Assembly: GCF_964355755.1 (NCBI RefSeq)
Contig: NC_092671.1
Coordinates: 36,719,304 to 36,783,303, forward strand
Length of the DNA stretch: 64,000 nucleotides
Direction of reading: 5' to 3'
Source of the DNA: Antedon mediterranea
Lineage: Eukaryota; Echinodermata; Crinoidea; Comatulida; Antedonidae
Part shown: positions 59,101-62,221 of the stretch, in pieces
Numbering within the stretch: the stretch's first letter is position 1
How the letters are laid out: every line of letters starts with the position of its first letter
The notes under the pieces: generated by a model
Seen by the model: the letters and a program-made list of their open reading frames with translations, nothing else
What the model was told of the DNA's origin: nothing
Databases searched by the model: none
Position numbers and translations under genes: made by a program

Positions 59101-61259
59101 ACATACAGACAGAAGTGCCTGTGCAAAATATCTCGTTAATCTTGGCAAGAATTAGATAATGTTTGTATATTTTGTGAACATACAGTACTACAATGTAAAT
59201 TATGATACAGTATCTAAATATCAAAACGTTTAATAACAAGAAATGTTGAGTCATTAAAATCAATGGACAGATTCCAAGTTTTTTAATTGGAAGTCTACCA
59301 AAGTAAAGTTCTGCTAATAACGAATTAAACTATTATGTCATCTTGTTCATATTTTAAATGACAATACTGACGACGCTAATATTGCATTTAAGAAATTCTC
59401 ACCATCTAATATTATTACTAATCATTAGATAAGAATAAATAAACAACTTTATTCTAGTTAAATGAACAAATACAAGTGGATATTAAATCATAATTAAAAT
59501 TAATTTGTTTAACAAAGAATCAGACTTCAGAAATATAAATTATATAAGATATTGTTTGTTTATCCTAAAAGGTAAATTCCATTGACGTCAATGTTATTTA
59601 TTTATTTTGACGATGTATTAAAATTAAAATGTCTGGACATACTTTACAAATCTAAAATTGGCAGTGAGCCAAGTACAATGTACAACCCGCATTATCATCA
59701 ATTGGTCATATTTTCAATATTAAAGATATTTTCCCCCTAAAAAATAGGGGTTTTTTTTCAATTGTTTTTTAATATGCCATTTTAATGTCAAATAAGCAAA
59801 ACAATTATTTTATTTTATTTATTTTTATTAAACTTTATTAAAACTGCAAAATGGCCTATTTTGTCTGATTTTATTAATTGTCATTTTTCATGTTTTTGAC
59901 TGAAAGTATATACTAATCAACAAGTCACATACCAATGATTAATCATTTAAATACAATTTATTTTACAACTAACTTTTAAAAAAAATTAAAATATTTACAA
60001 GTTTGAATTAGCTATTTGACTAGTAACCAGACAAGTTGAATATACGTTTCAACTTAAGATGAAATAAATAGTGTTATGACCTCTACCGAAACTCTAGAAA
60101 CCAATGCGATAAAAAAACCGACTTATTATCAACACAATAATGAGAATTCACGTCTTGTATAACCTTCTGTAAGCTAAAAAATCTCATGGTGATCAGTTTG
60201 ATTGCTTTGTGTAAGGAGTGCCAAGTAGCGAGATTATTACTGTACATGACACGATAACAAAATTCTATGCGCAACCAACACTAAGCTCTGTCTACACTAT
60301 CAAACTTTATGTGACAAAAAAATGTGATGTGCCCATATATGGACATGATGATGTCATATCACTACCATATTTGGGCATATCACTACCATATTTCAGCATA
60401 TCACTACCATACTCGATATATGGGCACATCACACTTTTTTTGTCAAATTAGTTTGATAGTGTAAACAGAGTTTAAAATTCTCATGAGAAAGTTCATGTTT
60501 TAAGGTGATTAACTTCCAAAAACTCCGTTATCAAGTGTTATTAATTTCCCTGTTTGAAATTGTCAGCCATATTTATTATGCGTGCAAGTTTTTAAAGTCT
60601 TAAATATACGATGCAACTCATGAGGGAATCAGACACGAGTTCTCAAGGGAGAGGATTTCGAACAAATTTAATCAAAATATTGGGCAGAACTTGTCTGGAT
60701 CAATAACAGGCTCTAATGTAAAAATTCACTAAAACTGTTTTTAATGGTCGGTAACCTAGCAACAAGCGACTGAATGGGTAATTATTAACAAGATTGGGGT
60801 AATACCTGGTTAGTATAAACTACATTTAATATATTTTGTGGATCAGTAGTTGTTTATCACAATATAGTATACTGTAAAAAATAGAAGTTGTCTATGAATT
60901 TTTCTACTGACAGCGTTTTGCAGGGGCACCACTACAATGGGGGGGGGGGGGGATCCCACCATGGAGCATCCTACCATGGGGAGGGGGGGGCTGTGGCTTA
61001 AATACTCAGCCTGAGTCTCTCTATTTCATAATCCTGGAACTTCCCCGGTTTTGAGCCAAACTTGCATTCATTGAATGGCTGTAAATTTGCGACCACATGG
61101 AAGCAACATATAATAATTCCGGCAATACCCCCCATAATTCCATAATTTTAATGTGACTTACCCTAGATGATTCATAATTTGGACTGGGTCTTGGGCCGTT
61201 ACTCCATGTTGAACTATTTTCCATTTGTCCTCCTCCTCCTCCTCCTCCTCCTCCTCCTC
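1876..61259 (-). CDS. TCF3/4/12: E-protein (class I bHLH transcription factor) gene, 17 exons, 5' end outside the window
   Basis: Joining 17 minus-strand exons (61162-61259, 55798-55855, 46089-46144, 41213-41348, 36014-36045, 33674-33773, 32973-33109, 32541-32658, 31865-31941, 22636-22717, 17836-17954, 11322-11525, 7952-8051, 3949-4123, 3148-3374, 2657-2779, 1876-2132) gives 2099 nt open in one frame, or 698 residues plus a stop. All introns are GT-AG and every junction phase agrees. The order of conserved blocks follows vertebrate TCF12/TCF4: [53 protein letters not shown], the bHLH, and [18 protein letters not shown] proteins are nuclear, bind CANNTG as homodimers or with tissue-specific bHLH partners, and are inhibited by Id proteins. 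The N-terminal activation domain 1 and the canonical start codon are missing because the window ends. Invertebrate deuterostomes usually carry one such gene, so no single vertebrate paralogue name is assigned. Confidence 0.96.
2133..2656 (-). other. Intron between exons 16 and 17
   Basis: AT-rich intron of 524 bp. It holds low-complexity T- and A-runs and no recognisable element. On the minus strand the 5' end reads GTAGGTAAGT, giving two overlapping donor candidates four bases apart. Confidence 0.85.
2657..2779 (-). CDS. TCF3/4/12: E-protein exon 16: conserved region C-terminal to the bHLH
   Basis: The exon (123 nt, acceptor CCCCAG) encodes [18 protein letters not shown] followed by [16 protein letters not shown] and QHGLQ. 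The first block is nearly identical to the segment immediately after helix 2 in all vertebrate E proteins, which is diagnostic for class I rather than tissue-specific bHLH factors. Phase 1 at both ends keeps the frame. A second, stronger-looking donor (GTAAGT) lies four bases downstream at 2653; using it would shift the frame and end the protein within a few codons. Confidence 0.96.
2780..3147 (-). other. Intron between exons 15 and 16
   Basis: This 368-bp intron is largely occupied by one MITE copy (2962-3103). Confidence 0.9.
2962..3103. mobile_element. MITE copy 1 (AAGCTCTGTC family), degenerate
   Basis: The left terminus reads aagccctgtctacacta and the right agtgtaaacagagcttta, as an inverted repeat. 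The core motifs cccaaatatggtag and gggcacatcacatttttt are shared with the other copies. The left inner arm is shortened. Confidence 0.8.
3148..3374 (-). CDS. TCF3/4/12: E-protein exon 15: bHLH DNA-binding and dimerisation domain
   Basis: This 227-nt exon encodes the whole bHLH. The basic region is [20 protein letters not shown], with the Glu and Arg residues of the N-N-A-R-E-R pattern that contact the CANNTG E-box. Helix 1 is [14 protein letters not shown], the loop NTDKAQTK, and helix 2 [19 protein letters not shown]. Changes from vertebrate proteins are mild (Met to Ser before ANNARER, Leu to Ile in the basic region, a KAQTK loop as in E12/E47, and [13 protein letters not shown] in helix 2). 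An acidic stretch [10 protein letters not shown] precedes it. The acceptor is TTTTCGTAG and the donor GTAAAT. Confidence 0.98.
3550..3612 (-). repeat. Possible LINE/SINE 3' tail fragment
   Basis: The segment tttatatagcgcttttcc...aaagcgctgtacaatt resembles the 'agcgctatataaa' 3' tails common in deuterostome non-LTR elements, read on the minus strand. No coding part remains. Confidence 0.35.
3741..3904. mobile_element. MITE copy 2 (AAGCTCTGTC family)
   Basis: A full-length copy of about 164 bp with TIRs taagctctgtctacacta and gtgtagacagagctta, flanked by TA. It has two internal copies of the 'atcactaccatatttgggc'-type repeat. Confidence 0.9.
3949..4123 (-). CDS. TCF3/4/12: E-protein exon 14: Lys-rich linker before the bHLH
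   Basis: This 175-nt exon (enters phase 1, leaves phase 2) encodes [20 protein letters not shown], later [20 protein letters not shown] and ...SGKTKK. It corresponds to the variable Lys/Asp/Ser-rich segment that precedes the bHLH in vertebrate E proteins (the 'K..DDKDIK' region). The acceptor is a NAGNAG (GCAGCAG), so one codon is optional. Confidence 0.9.
5236..5397. mobile_element. MITE copy 3 (AAGCTCTGTC family), left arm truncated
   Basis: The right arm is intact (gtgtagacagagcttta). The left arm keeps only gaagctcacaaaaaatgtgatatgccc. There are three internal 'actaccatatttgg' repeats. Confidence 0.85.
7591..7733. mobile_element. MITE copy 4 (AAGCTCTGTC family)
   Basis: The left TIR aaagctctgtctacacta and right TIR gtgtagacaaggctttag are inverted. 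The core has gcccaaatatggtagtgat and catatatgggcacatcaca. Confidence 0.85.
7779..7812. repeat. Perfect 16-bp inverted repeat with 2-nt spacer
   Basis: Arms TCAGGGAGTTGTTATT (7779-7794) and AATAACAACTCCCTGA (7797-7812) are separated by AG. It lies 46 bp from the end of MITE copy 4. It may be a small transposon remnant or a cruciform-forming palindrome. Confidence 0.85.
7952..8051 (-). CDS. TCF3/4/12: E-protein exon 13: Pro/Gly/Gln-rich linker
   Basis: This 100-nt exon (enters phase 0, leaves phase 1) encodes [20 protein letters not shown] and [13 protein letters not shown]. It is a low-complexity linker between the DAIHVL helix and the bHLH, and this stretch is poorly conserved across the family. 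The acceptor is TTGACAG and the donor GTAAGT. Because it starts in phase 0, it can also accept the candidate internal first exon at 9374-9460. Confidence 0.88.
9374..9460 (-). CDS. TCF3/4/12: Candidate alternative first coding exon (short bHLH isoform)
   Basis: Read on the minus strand, an ATG at 9458-9460 opens 29 codons, starting [13 protein letters not shown] and ending [10 protein letters not shown], then a GTAATC donor. The exon ends in phase 0, matching exon 13 (7952-8051), which follows directly. A stop (TGA) lies in frame upstream of the ATG, position -3 is A, and a TATA box sits about 230 bp upstream in a locally GC-richer stretch. The spliced product would be about 322 residues and keep the linker, bHLH and C-terminal tail but lack activation domain 2 and the DAIHVL helix. 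Internal promoters giving N-terminally shortened isoforms are known for TCF4 and TCF12. There is no transcript evidence here. Confidence 0.62.
9461..9720 (-). promoter_or_regulatory. Candidate internal promoter with TATA box and CRE-like palindrome
   Basis: On the minus strand CCAGTATAAGAGCG places a TATA box at 9683-9690, predicting initiation near 9660 and a 5' UTR of about 200 nt before the ATG at 9460. The palindrome-like CGTGATGTCACG (9705-9716) lies about 15 bp upstream of the TATA box and resembles a CRE/ATF site. A CAGCTG E-box is at 9755-9760. Confidence 0.5.
11322..11525 (-). CDS. TCF3/4/12: E-protein exon 12: conserved DAIHVL helix and Met/Pro/His-rich region
   Basis: This 204-nt exon (phase 0 at both ends) opens with [18 protein letters not shown], matching the vertebrate E..LDDAIHVLRNHA helix that characterises E proteins. 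It continues with a low-complexity [17 protein letters not shown] and [16 protein letters not shown] stretch. The acceptor is TTTTTCAG and the donor GTAAGT. Confidence 0.96.
13905..13980 (+). repeat. Likely non-LTR retroelement 3' tail
   Basis: The segment tgtacagcgcattgagagc...cactatataagaatggactattattata has the form of a LINE/SINE 3' tail (agcgc..tatataa..ttatta). No coding part is attached. Confidence 0.45.
15355..15600 (+). other. Isolated coding-looking ORF of unknown origin
   Basis: A plus-strand ORF of 81 codons ends at a TGA. Its composition ([20 protein letters not shown] then TGIQKGARF) is more protein-like than other random ORFs here, with balanced charged residues and a higher GC content than the flanks. 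I recognise no domain. It may be a retrocopied exon fragment of a host gene or part of an old transposon. Confidence 0.3.
16105..16165 (-). repeat. Retroelement 3' tail, family shared with 42955-43020
   Basis: The segment gagggtggtccacccagccaaagctgatcattaggggaccctc is nearly the reverse complement of a segment near 42967-43006 (gagggccccaatgatcagc...ggtgggctaccctc). The two inverted dispersed copies mark one repeat family, probably a LINE 3' end. Confidence 0.55.
16760..16970 (-). repeat. Likely LINE 3' fragment with (TGAAA)n tail
   Basis: On the minus strand a segment containing GACCCTGGTCTCCCCTATTT runs into an A-rich end and a (TGAAA)n microsatellite, the usual 3' structure of some LINE families. 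No intact ORF remains. Confidence 0.45.
17068..17200. mobile_element. Small inverted-repeat element, copy A
   Basis: Arms ggaaaattattactttttt and aaaaaagtaataattttcc flank a centre with gttgaaccaaa and ttggttcgac. A second copy with the same left flank (aaataaattca) occurs at 39843-39967, so this is a dispersed MITE-like element. Confidence 0.75.
17616..17773. mobile_element. MITE copy 5 (AAGCTCTGTC family)
   Basis: Full element with TIRs ttaagctctacactatcaa and gatagtgtagacacagcttt, both followed inward by actagtttgacaaaaaa. Confidence 0.9.
17836..17954 (-). CDS. TCF3/4/12: E-protein exon 11: PWPR..LHSL region
   Basis: This 119-nt exon (enters phase 1, leaves phase 0) encodes [20 protein letters not shown], a Gly/Pro-rich stretch, and ends [10 protein letters not shown]. 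The WPR start and LHSL end match the vertebrate segment between activation domain 2 and the DAIHVL helix. The acceptor is ATCCATAG and the donor GTAAGA. Confidence 0.95.
18035..19230 (-). promoter_or_regulatory. GC-richer island, possible weak internal promoter region
   Basis: Composition changes sharply from the AT-rich surroundings and CpGs are frequent. At its minus-strand downstream edge a nine-codon ATG segment (18035-18062, MKNKDLTFL) ends at a GTATGT donor in phase 1, which fits exon 11. No TATA box or known core element was recognised, and the short peptide is low in complexity, so this stays a weak candidate. Confidence 0.25.
19956..20366 (+). repeat. Dispersed element tail with five tandem 68-bp units
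   Basis: After tctggctgttttactttatcg come five copies of a 68-bp unit starting at 20019, 20087, 20155, 20223 and 20291. Each contains attgagatccagccactgat and agcattgtcattttttcag. The same unit is present once at 25.56 kb and once, inverted, at 56.74-56.82 kb, so the array arose by expansion inside a dispersed retroelement-like tail. Confidence 0.85.
22636..22717 (-). CDS. TCF3/4/12: E-protein exon 10: activation domain 2 core, second half
   Basis: This 82-nt exon encodes [20 protein letters not shown] and SSPPPMT, equivalent to vertebrate IYSPDH...F.SNPSTPVGSP. It is part of activation domain 2, which recruits coactivators. Phase 0 in, phase 1 out; acceptor TTTTTCAG, donor GTAAGA. Confidence 0.97.
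25460..25628 (+). mobile_element. Dispersed element tail, single-unit copy with hammerhead-like core
   Basis: The order is CTGACGA (25465-25471), a GGAA/TTCC stem around tagtgtt, GAAA (25491-25494), then the ccgttttactttatcg block and one 68-bp-type unit (attgagatacagccactgat). The same order occurs inverted at 56.74-56.90 kb. Tails with hammerhead motifs are typical of Penelope-like elements, but the core here is not a strict match. Confidence 0.55.
25912..26013. mobile_element. MITE copy 6 (AAGCTCTGTC family), right arm missing
   Basis: The left TIR aaagctctgtctgtacta and the core through tatatgggcacatcacattt are present. The right arm and TIR are lost. Confidence 0.8.
26159..26197. repeat. 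Perfect 17-bp inverted repeat
   Basis: Arms catatccattaattaaa and tttaattaatggatatg are separated by ctata. No flanking element is evident. Confidence 0.8.
27510..27598 (+). repeat. Likely LINE 3' tail
   Basis: The segment tatggacgcaccatctacgc...aaaaagtgttgatccaaata ends in (ATT)n, the form of a non-LTR retroelement 3' end. There is no coding remnant. Confidence 0.4.
29346..29448. mobile_element. MITE copy 7 (AAGCTCTGTC family), right half missing
   Basis: The left TIR agctctgtgtacactatca, tatatggacatgatgatgtc and one actaccatatttgagcacat are present. The right arm is absent. Confidence 0.8.
29482..29993. repeat. About 60-bp tandem repeat split by a transposon
   Basis: Two and a half copies of a unit containing ggtacatcagaatttcaatc and aggatgtataaaaaagaatt lie in tandem. 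The second copy is interrupted at 29576-29960 and resumes as taaggatgtgtaaaaaataa. Confidence 0.8.
29576..29960. mobile_element. PIF/Harbinger-like non-autonomous element, 385 bp
   Basis: The termini are AGGCCCATTTACACTAGGG and its exact complement, extending to about 40 bp of inverted repeat. An inner inverted pair (ccaatcaaatgacgtcatga and tcatgacgtcatttgattgg) makes most of the element one long hairpin. TAA flanks both sides (29573-29575, 29961-29963), and the uninterrupted neighbouring repeat copy reads gataagg, so TAA is the duplicated target. A 3-bp TWA target fits PIF/Harbinger. No transposase is encoded. Confidence 0.82.
30225..30406. mobile_element. MITE copy 8 (AAGCTCTGTC family)
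   Basis: Full element with TIRs aaagctctgtctacactatc and gatagtgtggacagagcttt. It has three internal 'caaatatggtagtgatatg'-type repeats, giving one of the longer copies. Confidence 0.9.
31865..31941 (-). CDS. TCF3/4/12: E-protein exon 9: activation domain 2 core, first half
   Basis: This 77-nt exon encodes [20 protein letters not shown] and KALAS, equivalent to vertebrate NRG..A..SQTGDALGKALAS. It precedes IYS in the next exon, as in vertebrates. Phase 1 in, phase 0 out; acceptor TTTTTTTTAG, donor GTAAGT. Confidence 0.97.
31942..32540 (-). other. Intron between exons 8 and 9
   Basis: This 599-bp AT-rich intron includes a possible tRNA-derived SINE fragment at about 32335-32430. Confidence 0.8.
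32335..32430 (-). repeat. Possible tRNA-derived SINE fragment
   Basis: On the minus strand TGGCTTGGTGG (A-box-like) is followed about 40 nt later by GGGCTCAAGTCC (B-box-like). It does not fold as a complete tRNA, so a SINE relic is the better reading. Confidence 0.35.
32541..32658 (-). CDS. TCF3/4/12: E-protein exon 8: LPPM.SF region
   Basis: This 118-nt exon encodes [20 protein letters not shown] and [19 protein letters not shown], equivalent to vertebrate ..SLPPMS.FHR...PP.NG.DS. The donor is GTGTGT, weaker than the GTAAGT used by most other exons. Phase 0 in, phase 1 out. Confidence 0.95.
32973..33109 (-). CDS. TCF3/4/12: E-protein exon 7: Ser/Gly/Asn-rich region
   Basis: This 137-nt exon completes a split Asp codon and encodes [37 protein letters not shown] and TNYTQDPL, matching the vertebrate QDG....SS.GM.QPG..G.L..S.SH..QS.SY segment. 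Phase 1 in, phase 0 out; donor GTAAGG. Confidence 0.95.
33184..33282. mobile_element. MITE copy 9 (AAGCTCTGTC family), internally deleted, 99 bp
   Basis: The TIRs aaagctctgtccacactttc and gatagtgtagacagagatt are kept, with only gacatcatcatgggcac between. It abuts the decayed end of the mini-exon array. Confidence 0.85.
33301..33673 (-). repeat. TCF3/4/12: 93-bp tandem array duplicating the exon 6 end with both splice sites
   Basis: Each unit is 39-40 nt of GTAAGT...TTCCTCTTCCGTTGGG...CAG followed by 54 nt matching the end of exon 6. Intact 54-bp blocks lie at 33580-33633, 33487-33540 and 33394-33447. A fourth (to 33354) has lost its donor through an insertion. Each block is bounded by AG and GTAAGT, is phase 1 at both ends, and would add 18 residues ([17 protein letters not shown] plus a split Gly). 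Copies differ at only a few bases, so the expansion is recent. The 39-nt spacers are themselves open in that frame. The spacer next to exon 6 is 40 nt, so unspliced read-through from exon 6 shifts frame and stops. Confidence 0.9.
33674..33773 (-). CDS. TCF3/4/12: E-protein exon 6: [17 protein letters not shown] region
   Basis: This 100-nt exon encodes [20 protein letters not shown], then [13 protein letters not shown], the equivalent of vertebrate VYAPS..S.D(F/Y)NR(E/D)SP.YPSPKP. Phase 0 in, phase 1 out; acceptor TTTCAG, donor GTAAGT. In vertebrates this is the exon joined by the HEBAlt-type alternative first exon. Its last 54 bp founded the adjacent tandem array. Confidence 0.97.
34429..34574. 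mobile_element. MITE copy 10 (AAGCTCTGTC family)
   Basis: TIRs ttaagctctgtctacacaaa and gatagtgtaaacagagctttaa; one internal actaccatatttgggcat. Confidence 0.88.
34920..35066. mobile_element. MITE copy 11 (AAGCTCTGTC family)
   Basis: TIRs aaagctctgtccccactatc and gcagtgtagacagagctta. The right inner arm (caaactagtttgatag) is deleted. Confidence 0.88.
35418..35504 (-). CDS. TCF3/4/12: Candidate HEBAlt-type alternative first coding exon
   Basis: On the minus strand an ATG at 35502-35504 opens 29 codons ([15 protein letters not shown], then [14 protein letters not shown]) ending at a GTAAGT donor in phase 0. The next acceptor is exon 6 (VYSP...), also phase 0. A TAA lies three codons upstream in frame, and -3 is G. 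Vertebrate TCF12 and TCF4 have an alternative first exon at this gene position, encoding a short MY-rich peptide joined directly to VYAPS. The position, size, splice phase and the MYPY..LYSNS segment agree with that arrangement. The product would be about 601 residues and lack activation domain 1. No transcript is available here. Confidence 0.68.
36014..36045 (-). CDS. TCF3/4/12: E-protein exon 5: 32-nt microexon with basic cluster
   Basis: The exon completes a split Gly and encodes [10 protein letters not shown], the equivalent of vertebrate QAKKVRKVPPG, a basic cluster associated with nuclear localisation. Phase 1 in, phase 0 out; acceptor ATTTCCTAG, donor GTAAGT. Confidence 0.93.
36312..36479. 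mobile_element. MITE copy 12 (AAGCTCTGTC family), first of a tandem pair
   Basis: TIRs taaagctgtctgcactatc and gatagtgtagacaaagcttta. It is followed by the flank agatatctaataagaagctc, which recurs after copy 13. Confidence 0.9.
36517..36676. mobile_element. MITE copy 13 (AAGCTCTGTC family), second of a tandem pair
   Basis: TIRs taaacctctgtctacactat and gatagtgtagacagagcttta. The downstream flank agatatctaataagaagctc matches that of copy 12, so the pair arose by segmental duplication of about 197 bp. Confidence 0.9.
37867..38501. mobile_element. Putative non-autonomous DNA element, about 635 bp, GC-richer core
   Basis: The left end TTTAAAGCCCCATTTCC...ACGTTTTTTAG and right end, read in complement, TTTAAAGACCCCTTCCC...ACGTTTTTTGG form imperfect inverted termini. 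The core has cgatcgatcg, gcgtacgatgttcgtacg and aggcctag palindromes and no ORF of note. Confidence 0.5.
39005..39140 (+). repeat. Likely LINE 3' tail
   Basis: The stretch tgagtggtggtgtggcacgc...ccactccttggcacactca runs into (AATA)n, the form of a non-LTR 3' end. Confidence 0.4.
39252..39408. mobile_element. MITE copy 14 (AAGCTCTGTC family)
   Basis: TIRs ttaagctctgtctacacta and gatagtgtaaccagacctttt; two internal actaccatattt repeats. Confidence 0.88.
39843..39967. mobile_element. Small inverted-repeat element, copy B
   Basis: Arms acaattattacttttttgt and caacaaaaaagtaattatat around ttgtgtaggtattgtttggt. It shares its left flank and core with 17068-17200. Confidence 0.75.
40900..41182 (+). 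mobile_element. LINE 3' end remnant with (TAGAA)n tail
   Basis: On the plus strand the frame ends [15 protein letters not shown] and stop, similar in form to the C-terminal end of many non-LTR reverse transcriptase ORFs, followed by a short 3' UTR (gtagggcgtcatataaaaac) and a tagaatagaatag microsatellite. Upstream (40671-40874) is another short plus-strand ORF that may belong to it. Family not determined. Confidence 0.5.
41213..41348 (-). CDS. TCF3/4/12: E-protein exon 4: SYYSM..SSRRRP region
   Basis: This 136-nt exon encodes [40 protein letters not shown] and PIPAT, matching vertebrate LG.P..LS..GKPG..YY..S...RRRPL. Phase 0 in, phase 1 out. The acceptor AAAGCAG is followed by CC, a NAGNAG that makes the first Gln optional. 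Donor GTAAAT. Confidence 0.97.
41825..41900 (-). repeat. Possible tRNA-derived SINE fragment
   Basis: On the minus strand AGTGGTTTAATGG (A-box-like) and TAGTTCGGGGTT (B-box-like) are spaced as in a tRNA-derived promoter and followed by a T-rich tract. It is not a complete tRNA. Confidence 0.3.
42688..42800. repeat. Two-copy tandem duplication, about 60 bp
   Basis: The stretch tttataaatatattatcaaa...cattcaagtatatca is repeated with small changes immediately downstream. Confidence 0.65.
42955..43020 (+). repeat. Retroelement 3' tail, inverted relative of 16105-16165
   Basis: Contains gagggccccaatgatcagc and ggtgggctaccctcatgata, complementary to the segment at 16.1 kb. Confidence 0.5.
44743..44977. 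promoter_or_regulatory. Cluster of six E-boxes in an intron
   Basis: CAGCTG at 44743 and 44972, CACCTG at 44790, and CAGGTG at 44852, 44924 and 44954 fall within 235 bp of locally GC-richer sequence. E-protein homodimers and E/tissue-bHLH dimers bind these sequences, and Snail/ZEB repressors bind CAGGTG. The cluster is a candidate autoregulatory or cross-regulatory element of this E-protein gene. Confidence 0.45.
45870..45985 (-). repeat. Dispersed repeat, copy A
   Basis: On the minus strand GGTTGCAAAAAAAGGGAACA and CATGGCTACGGCCCT match the pattern of a plus-strand segment at 55350-55465 (atcgcaaaaaaaagaacaat ... gtggctacagccctgtg). Confidence 0.45.
46089..46144 (-). CDS. TCF3/4/12: E-protein exon 3: short N-terminal exon
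   Basis: This 56-nt exon completes a split Gly and encodes [18 protein letters not shown], a region corresponding to the variable 'K.ERG.YS.Y.R....P' stretch of vertebrate proteins. Phase 1 in, phase 0 out; acceptor TTTTTTCAG, donor GTAAGA. Confidence 0.9.
49550..49980. promoter_or_regulatory. GC-richer patch with CCAAT motif
   Basis: CpG-containing sequence (gattggtcgccgggtgac, aaggcggcccctagagag) stands out from the AT-rich intron. An inverted CCAAT (attgg) is present, and on the plus strand an ATG-started segment ends at a GTGAGG donor near 49680. Minus-strand ATG segments here do not match the phase of exon 3. It may be a promoter for an antisense or non-coding transcript; evidence is weak. 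Confidence 0.25.
52190..52255 (+). repeat. Possible tRNA-derived SINE fragment
   Basis: tagagcagttgtgaag (A-box-like) and tgggttcaatccttg (B-box-like) lie about 35 nt apart. A similar tgggttcaatt motif occurs near 52350 and 53570. None forms a full tRNA. Confidence 0.3.
55350..55465 (+). repeat. Dispersed repeat, copy B
   Basis: Related to 45870-45985 in inverse orientation, with gcaaaaaaaagaacaat and gtggctacagccctgtg in the same order. Confidence 0.45.
55798..55855 (-). CDS. TCF3/4/12: E-protein exon 2: short N-terminal exon
   Basis: This 58-nt exon encodes [19 protein letters not shown], in the place of the vertebrate GY.DG..Y.DH segment. Phase 0 in, phase 1 out; acceptor TTTTCAG, donor GTAAGT. 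The assignment rests on splice-site strength and phase continuity with both neighbours. Confidence 0.88.
56739..56905 (-). mobile_element. Dispersed element tail, inverted copy with hammerhead-like core
   Basis: On the minus strand CTGATGA (56892-56898), a GGGC/GCCC stem around tagtgtt and GAAC (56872-56875) are followed by the tttactttatcg block and a 68-bp-type unit. AT dinucleotide runs flank both ends. Confidence 0.55.
57015..57141. mobile_element. MITE copy 15 (AAGCTCTGTC family), left end missing
   Basis: Starts at aaaaaaaatgtgatgtgccc and ends gatagtgtggacagaactta. The left TIR is lost. Confidence 0.82.
57449..57800. repeat. Two-copy tandem duplication, about 180 bp
   Basis: Both halves contain acaagatttttattacatat, ggtaaagaaacatata and gagatactgtaggct in the same order, with moderate divergence. 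Confidence 0.8.
58148..58320. mobile_element. Hairpin MITE, about 173 bp
   Basis: Left arm gtggtttccactagcgacgc...ggacgtaacgcaacgcaag and right arm cttgcgttgcgtttacgtcc...ctagtgggaacca are inverted. GC content is far above the flanks. A separate family from the main MITE. Confidence 0.75.
60282..60473. mobile_element. MITE copy 16 (AAGCTCTGTC family), longest copy
   Basis: TIRs taagctctgtctacactat and gatagtgtaaacagagttta. Three internal tatcactaccatat repeats and both inner arms are present, about 192 bp. Confidence 0.9.
60939..60992 (+). repeat. G-run region, possible G-quadruplex
   Basis: A run of 14 G (60939-60952) is followed within 40 bp by ggggaggggggg. In the transcribed (minus) orientation this is a C-rich intronic tract 170 bp from exon 1. 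Confidence 0.7.
61162..61259 (-). CDS. TCF3/4/12: E-protein exon 1 of the window: polyglycine tract and [15 protein letters not shown]
   Basis: After TTTTTTTGTAG the exon opens with GGA repeats (ten in-frame Gly codons), then [20 protein letters not shown] and SR. The second part matches vertebrate ..TTSWG..GQPSPSYDSSR. The exon supplies two bases to a split codon from an upstream exon outside the window. Because every repeat unit ends in AG, the acceptor lies inside a GAG microsatellite. Donor GTAAGT. Confidence 0.94.
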
Positions 61260-62221
61260 CTACAAAAAAAGGTTAAATTCCCATATAATAGTCATTATAA
61301 AAACGTGTCATTCTTCTTAATAATATAGAATACATGTTTGTTCACAATTATTATTAAAGCATTACTTAAAATAAAACAATGAATGAAAATTGAATGAAAT
61401 ATGAAACAAATACTATTTCATTTTACTATACTCTACAGTAAACCACAAACAAACTCATATTATAACATAATGATTTCATTGTAATCAATGATTTAATATC
61501 ATTTTCACCAATAAATAACATTGTCACCAAAATTAACATAATTGGTGACAAAAATGATCATAGTCGCAAACGATTATAATACACATTTAATCTAAGGTCA
61601 CAAAAATATGATTCAAAACTTATTAAAAAGGTAACAAAATGCATGTCATGACAAAGTAAATATATAAATGATATCTTCCTGTCTCTAAAATGATCAGATT
61701 TCTTTACAAATCCACAATTTCAGAAAGATATTTTTAAAACTATGACGTCGTAATAAATGCAAATATACATTTTGTTGTCTTGCAATTTTGGTTTGAACAA
61801 TTTTATGATATCATTAAACTACCTACATATAATTATAAAATTTGAGCAATCAATTTATGAAAAGAATTTATAATTATTATTGATTTCTTTAGAAGAGATC
61901 AAGAAAACAGATGTTTTTATTATTGACTATGTGATATCTCTACAAATAAGTACATGTGAATCACTACGAGCCACAATCTTTTGCATATCACCATTGAAAA
62001 TAACAGAGTATAAAACTGTTTATCCAAAAATTATATAACATAATTTATGATACAAGTGTATATTTGCTTTGATTTAATTTTACATTACTATAAAATCTAT
62101 TATTCTTTGTGATATACAGTATTTATTTGAAATCTTTTATTCATTGTATAAAATACTCTAAAGGCAAATCCGAATTTGCTGCAAAATGTATTTTAATTTT
62201 TGATTTTTTTATTTTTGGAAC

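Larger units (their letters stand above)
55856..61161 (-). other. Intron between exons 1 and 2 of the window
   Basis: This 5.3-kb intron contains an inverted copy of the dispersed 68-bp-unit tail (56.74-56.90 kb), MITE copies 15 and 16, a tandem duplication (57449-57800), a hairpin MITE (58148-58320) and a G-run (60939-60952). The rest is AT-rich with no recognised content. Confidence 0.75.
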
